Below, one piece after another: positions 57,907 through 64,000 of a stretch of DNA of 64,000 nucleotides (position 1 is the first letter of the stretch; each line of letters starts with the position of its first letter). A program made the translations under genes and the position numbers. This DNA is from an uncultured Bacteroidales bacterium (lineage in GTDB: Bacteria; Bacteroidota; Bacteroidia; Bacteroidales; UBA932): the NCBI GenBank assembly GCA_934680015.1, contig CAKUSP010000008.1, forward strand, positions 51,311 through 115,310. The letters run 5' to 3'. The notes beneath the pieces are model-generated. The model was not told the DNA's origin. It saw only the letters and a program-made list of their open reading frames with translations, and ran no database searches.

Positions 57907-59746
57907 TCCAATATGGATCTATCTTGTATATTTCATTAATTGTTTCCAAGGCCACTTGTACGGGAATCACTCCGCCGAAGTAGTCTCGTTTTGTTAGGTC
58001 TGTATATATGACACAGACTAAGGTGTATTGTGGATTGTCTGCGGGGAAAAATCCGGCAAATGTACTTTGTTGTTTGTGGTAGCCTTCAGTGGTACGGTAT
58101 TTACCGTTTATTGCCACATAAGAGGTTCCAGTTTTTCCCGCTACAGGGCAAGATGCATTTTTAAGTCTCCATGCTGTGCCTTCCTTGCCCGTTACAGAGG
58201 ATAGTGCATCTGTAAGCATTAGTGCTGTGTTTTCACTGCATATACTCTCGCATTGAATGGTCGGTCCTCGCTTTTCCATAATTTTCCCATTTTCTTCTAC
58301 ATCTTGAACGAGGTATGGTTTCATCATTCTACCCTTGTTGGCTATGGCGTTATAGAACATCAAAAGATGCATAGGGGTAACACTTATCGAGTATCCCATA
58401 GCTATTTGGGTTAAATCTTTTTTTGTCCACCCTTTTCGTGATGGATCGCTTACTTGTGGATTAGTTATTTTTTCAGCGACATCGAAATCGAATGGGGCAG
58501 TGAATTGATATTTTTTTATCTTGTCTATAAAATCTTGAGGCTTGTCTTTGTAGTAGGTTTGCGCCAGATATCTAAATGCATAGTTACTTGACACTTGAAC
58601 GCAGTATCGTAAAGGAATCTGAGTAGTATTGTATTTTTTTTCGTAATCAGTTATGTGTTTGTCAGCTTGCTTTTCGTATCCTGGAAGTATCCCGTGGTTT
58701 CCTGGTATAGTTTCGTCTACGGAATGGACATAACCATCTTCTATTGCGGTCATTAGGGTGGCTATCTTAAATACTGAACCAGGCTCGCCACGCCAACTTA
58801 CAGCTACATTTTCGTTTTCTCCTATTAGTCCATTGTCGTTTTTGCTGAGGTTTACCATGGCTTTGACGGCGCCTGTCTTAACTTCCATAATGACGCAGCA
58901 TCCGGCCTTAAGTTCTTGATTCTCTAAAAGTCTTGAGCGAAGAGATTTATCGGCTATGTCTTGGAAATCTATGTTCAAAGTGGTCCTAATGTCTTTGCCA
59001 TTGACTTCACTTACATATAGGCTATCATTGTCGAGGGCGAAGCCGTTATCAGTTTTTTTGATATAGTAATGTCCTGCCTTACCCTTTAAAATATCGTCGT
59101 ATTTTCCTTCTATTCCACTTGAATAGATGTTGTCGTCTGCGTGAGTTATGCTTCCAATGGTTCTCCTGGCGAGCCCCCCGAAGGGGTAATGTCGCATCTG
59201 TATGGCTTCTGTCCATACTCCTCCCTTATATCTACCCAGTGAAATTAATGGATATTCTTTTAGTTTGTCAAGTTTATCTTTTTCGATAGGTTTGCCTAAC
59301 TTAAGATAGTGGTTTCCTTTATCGAAATTATTCCATAGCAGAGATTTATAGTAAGAAGCACTTTCCCCTTTAGGAGCAAATGCTTCTTCGAGACCTTCTG
59401 CAAAAATGGCTGCATCTTTTTTCCATTGAGCGATATATTTTTCCCTCTCTTTGAAGTCCATGCGTTTTAGTGCGACTTCGTTAGGACGACAATCGATATA
59501 TAATTGATACTTTGGGTATGATATGGCGAGAGGCCTTCCATCAGAAGATAGTATGCTGCCACGCTTTTGGACAAGGGAGACTTTTCTAACAGGTTGGCTT
59601 AGTTTTCTTTCGATCTCGGCATTGGGCTTCCAAAAGGCTTGAATGTAGATGACACGCAAAAAAAACGCTACGCTAAAGAGTAGCATAAAGGCATACAAGG
59701 TATAAAGGGCTTTGCCAAGTCTATCTCCTGTTTCTTTTCCTTTCAT
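57893..59746 (-). CDS. ftsI: Septal peptidoglycan transpeptidase FtsI (PBP), no PASTA tail
   Basis: FtsI cross-links septal peptidoglycan with FtsW. After one membrane helix (about 13-35) and a dimerisation domain, the penicillin-binding motifs are S324-x-x-K327 (GSVFK), S386-S-N388, and K538-T-G540. The protein ends at residue 617 shortly after the transpeptidase domain (IDPYWNEII). Many Bacteroidota FtsI proteins are about 700 residues with a C-terminal PASTA domain; that part is absent here. It overlaps the ftsL-like gene by 4 bases. Confidence 0.94.
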   Translation of the reverse strand: MKGKETGDRLGKALYTLYAFMLLFSVAFFLRVIYIQAFWKPNAEIERKLSQPVRKVSLVQKRGSILSSDGRPLAISYPKYQLYIDCRPNEVALKRMDFKEREKYIAQWKKDAAIFAEGLEEAFAPKGESASYYKSLLWNNFDKGNHYLKLGKPIEKDKLDKLKEYPLISLGRYKGGVWTEAIQMRHYPFGGLARRTIGSITHADDNIYSSGIEGKYDDILKGKAGHYYIKKTDNGFALDNDSLYVSEVNGKDIRTTLNIDFQDIADKSLRSRLLENQELKAGCCVIMEVKTGAVKAMVNLSKNDNGLIGENENVAVSWRGEPGSVFKIATLMTAIEDGYVHSVDETIPGNHGILPGYEKQADKHITDYEKKYNTTQIPLRYCVQVSSNYAFRYLAQTYYKDKPQDFIDKIKKYQFTAPFDFDVAEKITNPQVSDPSRKGWTKKDLTQIAMGYSISVTPMHLLMFYNAIANKGRMMKPYLVQDVEENGKIMEKRGPTIQCESICSENTALMLTDALSSVTGKEGTAWRLKNASCPVAGKTGTSYVAINGKYRTTEGYHKQQSTFAGFFPADNPQYTLVCVIYTDLTKRDYFGGVIPVQVALETINEIYKIDPYWNEII

Positions 59747-60069
59747 CTTAGTTCTTTTGCCGGTTTTGCCGGTTTTTTTATTTCTGAACCCATATTCTCT
59801 AGACGAAGCTCTATCGTTGAACGCCTAGTCAGTTCGCTTAATTGATAAGCTTTTAGTGAAAGTTCGTTTTGCTGTTCTTTAAGTGTATCATTATTCCTTT
59901 TGACTTTGATCATGGTGTTGTCTATCAAAAGGCTAATCCATATTGTGAGCAGACACATCCCCATGCATACTATCACTTTGATAAAATGTTTGTCTAAGTG
60001 TAGTTGTAACATAAGTGAGCCATTAACTATGGCTTTTAGTATGTTTTTTAAAAGAGAGGAAATTTTCAT
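59743..60069 (-). CDS. FtsL-like small membrane division protein
   Basis: The 108-residue protein has one membrane helix (about 30-50, VIVCMGMCLLTIWISLLI) followed by a polar coiled-coil-like segment with Lys/Glu/Leu periodicity, the typical FtsL plan. It overlaps rsmH and ftsI by 4 bases each. Size, topology and position between rsmH and ftsI support FtsL; the sequence itself is poorly conserved in this family. Confidence 0.82.
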   Translation of the reverse strand: MKISSLLKNILKAIVNGSLMLQLHLDKHFIKVIVCMGMCLLTIWISLLIDNTMIKVKRNNDTLKEQQNELSLKAYQLSELTRRSTIELRLENMGSEIKKPAKPAKELR

Positions 60070-60968
60070 CGCTTGACTGCTATTCTAAGTTTAGCACTGC
60101 GTGCCCGAGTGTTGTCCTCGATTTCTTCTTCGGTGGGTAGTATGGGTTTTCTATTCACAGCTTCAAGGGGAGAATTACTGCACCCGAATATGTCTTTGTA
60201 TATCACTCCGCTTGGATTTCCTGCTTTTATGAAGTTCTTAACCATTCTATCTTCTAGCGAATGGTATGTTATAATGGCCAATCTGCCACCCTGTTTAAGA
60301 GACTTTATGGCACCCTCTAAAAATTTTTCAAGGGCGCGCATTTCTTGATTAACTTCTATTCTAAGTGCCTGATAGACCTGTGCCAGGTACTTATGTCCTG
60401 CATATTTGGGGGTAAGTGTTTCGATGGCTTTATCTAACTCTCCTGTGGTTTCTATTGATTTTTCGCTTCGTTTGCTAACTATCAAACGGGCCAATCTTCG
60501 CGCGTTTTCAACCTCTCCATATAACTTAAAGATTCTCTCTAAATCTTCTTCCGAGTAGGTGTTTATTACTGTCTGGGCGGTAAGTTCAGAGCGCGTGTTC
60601 ATGCGCATGTCAAGTGGTGCGTCATAGCGGAATGAAAATCCTCTTTGTGCGGTATCGAATTGATGTGAGGAAACTCCTAAATCGGCAAGGATGCCATCGA
60701 ATCCATTCTTGGCCTCTAGTAGAGAGTAGTTGTGTATGAAGCGGAAATTGTTATGAATTAAAGTGAACCTCGGATCTTTTATGGCTCTTTCTAGCGCGTC
60801 GGCATCTCTGTCGAAGGCTATTAGACGTCCTTTTGTGCTTAGTCTGCGAAGAATTTCTGCCGAATGCCCACCACCCCCGAATGTGGCATCGGCATACACA
60901 CCATCTGGCGTGGTAATGAGCGCATCCACACTTTCTTTTAGAAGGACTGGTTTATGGTATTCGTACAT
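60066..60968 (-). CDS. rsmH: 16S rRNA C1402 N4-methyltransferase
   Basis: RsmH (MraW) methylates C1402 of 16S rRNA. The SAM loop reads DATFGGGGHSAE near residue 27, followed by LADLGVSSHQFD and DMRMN. Length is 300 residues. It is the first gene of the minus-strand division cluster. The neighbour that usually precedes it, mraZ, is not found upstream. Confidence 0.96.
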   Translation of the reverse strand: MYEYHKPVLLKESVDALITTPDGVYADATFGGGGHSAEILRRLSTKGRLIAFDRDADALERAIKDPRFTLIHNNFRFIHNYSLLEAKNGFDGILADLGVSSHQFDTAQRGFSFRYDAPLDMRMNTRSELTAQTVINTYSEEDLERIFKLYGEVENARRLARLIVSKRSEKSIETTGELDKAIETLTPKYAGHKYLAQVYQALRIEVNQEMRALEKFLEGAIKSLKQGGRLAIITYHSLEDRMVKNFIKAGNPSGVIYKDIFGCSNSPLEAVNRKPILPTEEEIEDNTRARSAKLRIAVKR

Positions 60969-60994
60969 TTGGAAAAGCCTTTTTTTAACTCGCG

Positions 60995-61002
60995 CAAATT
61001 TA
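60995..61002 (-). promoter_or_regulatory. Candidate -7 element upstream of rsmH
   Basis: The minus strand reads TAAATTTG, matching TAnnTTTG, 26 bases before the rsmH ATG. No TTG is found at the proper distance. It is the only candidate start for the 20-kb minus-strand run that I can see. Confidence 0.4.
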
Positions 61003-61105
61003 ACAAAAAATCCTCACATTAGAAGCTGTTTTGACCATTGTCAAAATTTGATTTCATTATAATGTCTAACTGATTTGATCGAGTTGGATATTTTGCGGTT
61101 CCGCC

Positions 61106-61333
61106 ATGAGTTATGAACTGCGACAGTTTAAGTCGCGACCTTCTTTTATAACTCTTCTATCAGTGCAGCCTGACTTTGTTCCTGACGACATGAGCGTTTC
61201 CCGTGTCGGCCAACGGATAGAGCATAATCGATTCGGTACAGGACGGATTCTGTCCGTTGCCGGTGTTGCTCCCCTGGGACTTTGCTTTAAAAAACAACTT
61301 CTCAAATACGCGAAGATGCGCCTGTTGCGGTAG
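61106..61333 (+). pseudogene. C-terminal remnant of a UvrD/PcrA-type helicase, copy 1
   Basis: The frame contains VGQRIEHNRFGTGRI followed by KQLLKYAKMRLLR and a stop. This is the small Tudor-like C-terminal domain of UvrD/PcrA helicases of Bacteroidota. The helicase core is absent and the linker between the two blocks is shortened (APLGLCF). About 75 residues can be read. It is a fragment without a promoter of its own and cannot be a working helicase. Confidence 0.7.
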
Positions 61334-61353
61334 AGCAAAATGTAGAGAAAGAA
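61292..61353 (+). repeat. 62-bp direct repeat (helicase tail), copy 1
   Basis: Identical to 61505-61566 at 58 of 62 positions. It covers the last 13 codons plus stop of the helicase tail and 20 bases beyond. All four differences are synonymous third-codon changes. Confidence 0.8.
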
Positions 61354-61504
61354 AGAGGCTGGTTTGAAATGATCCGTCTCTTCTCTTATGGTACTTTCCG
61401 CCCATTTTTATCTTTGTCATCAGTCGAGTGACTTCAGTACACTCCTTCTTCCAAAGTCGAAACTGCCTTGAGAAATCCTCATGATATAATTCGGGAACCA
61501 TTTC

Positions 61505-61566
61505 AAACAGCTTCTTAAGTACGCTAAGATGCGCCTGTTGCGGTAGAGCAAAATGTAGAGAAAGAA
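61505..61566 (+). repeat. 62-bp direct repeat (helicase tail), copy 2
   Basis: The second copy encodes the same 13 residues KQLLKYAKMRLLR and stop (61544-61546), followed by the same 20 bases. Upstream of it the two copies diverge completely; a 10-base inverted repeat GTTTGAAATG/CATTTCAAAC (61362-61371, 61499-61508) lies around the intervening segment. Confidence 0.8.
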
Positions 61567-61662
61567 GTAGGAGTAGACCTGTTAATTTATGGGATGGGAA
61601 ATGTAGTGAAAATTATCTGCAATAAATAACTCATTACATACAATAGTAAAAATTAATTTGTG

Positions 61663-61670
61663 TATATTTG
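61663..61670 (+). promoter_or_regulatory. Candidate -7 element for the 129-residue protein gene
   Basis: TATATTTG matches the consensus exactly. No TTG stands at 19-21 bases. The leader before the ATG at 61782 would be about 107 bases. Confidence 0.4.
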
Positions 61671-61781
61671 CTTTTGTAAGCATAGTGGAACTTTGAATTT
61701 ATTGTGTATTTGTTTTTGTGATTTTATTTTTATATGTTTGTGTCTTGGAATTTAGATTAATAAAAATTTAAATGATTATAT

Positions 61782-62171
61782 ATGGGAATTCAAGTATTGA
61801 GCGCGAGGCAGTACTCGCATAAATTGAAAATTACATTGCAAGCGACTGGTCGGCTTGGGTTCAGTGAGGACACGGCGAAGGAGTTCAAACTCTCGTCCTG
61901 TCAGACCTATATTAAGTTTTTAAGGGACGAGGATACGTGCAAGATGTTCCTAGCAGTGATGTATCATCCTGATGAAGACGCATTTAGAGTGTGCAAGTCA
62001 GGAAGTTATTATAATCTTCAGACCTCACAGATGTTTAAGGATCTGGGGATTGATTATAAGAAAAATACAGTGATATATGATCTGTCTCGATGTGCAGAGC
62101 ACGATGAAGAGTTCGGAGGAATAGCATACGAGATGGAACCACGAATGAAGAAAAGGGGGAAAGAGAAATGA
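61782..62171 (+). CDS. Protein of unknown function, 129 residues
   Basis: The product begins with a beta-strand-rich part (KLKITLQATGRLGFSEDTAKEF) and ends in a basic tail KKRGKEK. No signal peptide or membrane helix is seen. The sequence looks like a small family found in Bacteroidales accessory regions, but I cannot name it or give a function. It stands alone between the helicase remnants and the hairpin-rich stretch, upstream of the RHS gene. Confidence 0.65.
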   Translation: MGIQVLSARQYSHKLKITLQATGRLGFSEDTAKEFKLSSCQTYIKFLRDEDTCKMFLAVMYHPDEDAFRVCKSGSYYNLQTSQMFKDLGIDYKKNTVIYDLSRCAEHDEEFGGIAYEMEPRMKKRGKEK

Positions 62172-62927
62172 GATAGTGCATTGATATGCACAAAAATGGA
62201 GCTCAGATTCCGGCAAGAATAAGCGAGCTCCACTAGTAGTGCGGGACTTGGAAAATAGCAGGGGGATAGTCCGTCCCTGCAGTATGCCCTGCATACTTTA
62301 CAAAGGTACAAAAAGAATTGCAGAAAATCTAATGTATCTGCAATTCACTATCGGATAAGGCTTTTGGCTGGGTTGTTATTAAATTAACCTTGGCAAATTA
62401 ACCCTTACGGAATGCGCTCTATGTCATACACCTTGCCAAGGTGGTTTTGCCGAAACTCTTCTATGCGTGGTAAAATTAGAGAACAGGACATCTTCAACGA
62501 TGTCAATAGCCGCATAGAGGGAAAATAACAGAAAAGCTAATGCGAAATTATCTGTAAGATATCCGATAAAAATTTTCAACAAGTAAAGTAAGTAAGGACA
62601 TACGCCATTAAAACAATTCTGCGCAAAAGGTGGAAGTGTTTGAACGCGCGTGGGCTGAATGGCGCGTGTGCTCTTGTCGATAAAGCGAAGCCGGAAGTAA
62701 TACTATCGTAGGTTGTCATCTTGAGAAAGATGGTTAGGAAAGTGATGTCTCTAATCCTTCTGGTCAAACATTAATTAAGGTGTTTGGCGATTCTTGAAAA
62801 AGAAAGAATTTGAAACAAATGATAGTTGAAAATAATGACAAGATACAAATTGCATATTCGGCAAAATAAATAATTAGTTGAAAAATTTAGAATTAAAATT
62901 CAATTAATATAAATTGAGAATAAATTT
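62172..62927. other. Hairpin-rich non-coding region before the RHS gene
   Basis: No convincing gene is seen. Perfect inverted repeats follow one another: TGCAT/ATGCA (62177-62190), TGGAGCTC/GAGCTCCA (62197-62232), CACTA/TAGTG (62231-62241), GCAGGG/CCCTGC (62258-62280), GTATGC/GCATAC (62282-62296), GAATTGCAGA/TCTGCAATTC (62315-62346), ACCTTGGCAA/TTGCCAAGGT (62387-62442), and TCTATGCG/CGCATAGA (62460-62518) enclosing GACATC/GATGTC (62487-62504). The part from 62530 to 62927 is AT-rich with nothing clear. Confidence 0.5.
62315..62346 (-). terminator. Terminator-like hairpin, minus strand
   Basis: A perfect 10-base stem (GAATTGCAGA with TCTGCAATTC) with a 12-base loop is followed on the minus strand by five T. 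No sure minus-strand gene lies upstream of it, only a 36-codon frame at 62405-62515. Confidence 0.4.
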
Positions 62928-64000
62928 ATGATTAAAAATATTTTTAAAACTGCGATAATTTTCGCAGTACTATTTGTCAGAACCGCGCAAATGAGCGCAC
63001 AAAGCATAGATTCCTTCAGGGAACAAACGGATATCACGCCGAGCATTGAAACATGGAAGATGACCCGTCATGGTGGACTTAGTCCTTCGCTTTATACTGG
63101 AGCGATGCAGTGGAGTCTGCCTCTTTACACTTATAAAGATTACGACTTTGAACTGCCTGTTAGTTTAGATTATTCTTTCGATGGATTTCGTGTGGGAGAA
63201 TCATCTGGCAGTGTAGGACTTGGTTGGACCCTCAATGTCGGAGGGGTTATCACTCGCGAAGTGCGTGGCCTTCGCGATGAGTGCTTGAAGCAAGTCGAGA
63301 ATGGCACTTATCTGTATGGTTATTACTATGCGTGGAAGAAGTCGCTTAGTACGTATGGTACTCAAAAAGAATTACTTCGTAAGGAACTATTGTATTCAGA
63401 AAGTATGAAACCTGAAGATATGACTTTTGAGGAACTACTTCGAGATGACCTGCCTAATGATATAATAGTATCAAGACCCACTGCATATAATGAGAAGTAC
63501 GAGACTGAACCAGATATATTCAGGTTTAATTTCTGTGGACATAGCGGAGAGTTTCGCCTCGGGGAGGGCGGAAAGATAGATATCTTCTGTCAAGACGAAC
63601 CCGAGTGTGATTTCAATATAGAAGTCGGGGAAATGAGTGGCCCTGACTGTGTCTCATTTAATTTTAAGATAAGCACTTCCGATGGATACGTATATTCTTT
63701 TGGGACAAGCATGTCATCGTGTGAATACAGCGAGGGAAGTTGCTATTACACAGATGATCCCAAAGGAACCAAGCAGGCCAATACCTATGGAGACCAGACA
63801 GTTACCGCGTGGAAACTCACTTCTATCAAATCGCCGAGCGGAAGGGAACTAGTGTTTGAATATGACACGAAATCAGACACGGAGGTCTCTACATTCGAGT
63901 CGTACACGCCGGCGGTTGAGCGTCTGGATGTTGCAGATGAGAGCAGTACAGAATTAAATGTCCCATCGTATAAGGAGAAGCGCTACAGTTTATGTCACAT
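62928..64000 (+). CDS. Secreted RHS/YD-repeat-type protein, N-terminal part (runs off the edge)
   Basis: The frame from ATG 62928 stays open to the window end: 357 codons. It begins with a signal peptide (IFKTAIIFAVLFVRTAQMSA), then the typical start of Bacteroidota RHS-like proteins: a PSLYTGAMQWSLPLYTYKD block, LPVSLDYSFDGFRVGE, GSVGLGWTLNVGGVITR, then IFRFNFCGHSGEF and DGYVYSFG, and the TAWKLTSIKSPSGRELVFEYD unit that opens the YD-repeat shell. Such proteins are often thousands of residues long and may carry a variable C-terminal toxin; that part is outside the window. No promoter consensus was found upstream. Confidence 0.85.
   Translation, partial: MIKNIFKTAIIFAVLFVRTAQMSAQSIDSFREQTDITPSIETWKMTRHGGLSPSLYTGAMQWSLPLYTYKDYDFELPVSLDYSFDGFRVGESSGSVGLGWTLNVGGVITREVRGLRDECLKQVENGTYLYGYYYAWKKSLSTYGTQKELLRKELLYSESMKPEDMTFEELLRDDLPNDIIVSRPTAYNEKYETEPDIFRFNFCGHSGEFRLGEGGKIDIFCQDEPECDFNIEVGEMSGPDCVSFNFKISTSDGYVYSFGTSMSSCEYSEGSCYYTDDPKGTKQANTYGDQTVTAWKLTSIKSPSGRELVFEYDTKSDTEVSTFESYTPAVERLDVADESSTELNVPSYKEKRYSLCH

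Noticed and set aside
61160-61501. 113-codon minus-strand frame over the helicase debris
   Set aside because: It crosses the helicase remnant and repeat copy 1 antisense and has no known motif. Its first 45 residues look somewhat protein-like, but not enough to call.
61362-61508. 10-base inverted repeat bounding a 147-base segment, like a MITE
   Set aside because: The right arm overlaps the repeated helicase tail, no target duplication is visible, and no second copy was seen in the window.
62405-62515. 36-codon minus-strand frame ending KVYDIERIP before a terminator-like hairpin
   Set aside because: It coincides with nested inverted repeats that better explain the sequence, and I recognise no protein family.
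62576-62767. 63-codon minus-strand frame in the spacer before the RHS gene
   Set aside because: No motif, no promoter, composition like random AT-rich DNA.
1-64000. tRNA, rRNA and CRISPR arrays
   Set aside because: I looked for T-loop-like sequence, rRNA-like blocks and regularly spaced repeats on both strands and found none; matches such as GGTTCGAG at 31345 lie inside addB. A tRNAscan or CRISPR finder run would settle it.

Overview
The window looks like a stretch of a Bacteroidales (Bacteroidota) chromosome. The grounds are gene content (DUF4290, AddAB of the Bacteroidota type, a condensation-like acyltransferase, an NtrX/NtrY-like pair), gene order, the lack of clear Shine-Dalgarno sites, and repeated matches to the Bacteroidota promoter (TTG, 19-21 bp, TAnnTTTG). 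No rRNA, tRNA or CRISPR array was seen. Family or genus cannot be fixed from the sequence alone.

Layout. 1-34 kb is dense housekeeping DNA: dnaG-metG; a minus-strand cluster of an exported unknown, an M16 peptidase and an O-methyltransferase, followed by a separately promoted acyltransferase; then a long plus-strand series (dnaX, lptB, a sigma-54-type response regulator, cmk, ispH, efp, rlmH, a very large NtrY-like kinase, engB, prs, a small Cys-rich membrane protein, der, an S4 protein, a DJ-1 protein, a reverse rubrerythrin, DUF4290, ftsK, a lolA-like gene). The minus strand then carries addA, addB, alr, manA and a zinc membrane peptidase (35.1-26.6 kb). 35.1-36.7 kb is a poor, decayed island with a broken Rpn-type nuclease/transposase, a 54-bp direct repeat and several hairpins. 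36.7-41.1 kb holds a small HTH regulator, an ATP-grasp-like protein, a secreted histidine phosphatase and a cation/proton antiporter.

61.0-41.1 kb on the minus strand is one nearly unbroken run. The division and cell wall cluster comes first (rsmH, ftsL-like, ftsI, murE, mraY, murD, ftsW, murG, murC, ftsQ, ftsA, ftsZ). It is followed by gltX, rpiB, truB, a NapH/NapG-like membrane iron-sulfur protein and an exported ferredoxin-aldo/keto reductase lipoprotein. Most genes overlap by 4-26 bases. mraZ is not in its usual place before rsmH, and FtsI lacks the C-terminal PASTA tail.

61.1-64.0 kb is accessory: two broken copies of the C-terminal tail of a UvrD/PcrA-type helicase, an unknown 129-residue protein, a hairpin-rich non-coding stretch, and the start of a secreted RHS/YD-type protein that runs off the right edge.

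The points most worth a second look are a PerR-box-like operator in the reverse rubrerythrin promoter, the response regulator without a DNA-binding domain, the two helicase tails that differ only at synonymous sites, the exported iron-sulfur/reductase pair, and the hairpin field before the RHS gene.
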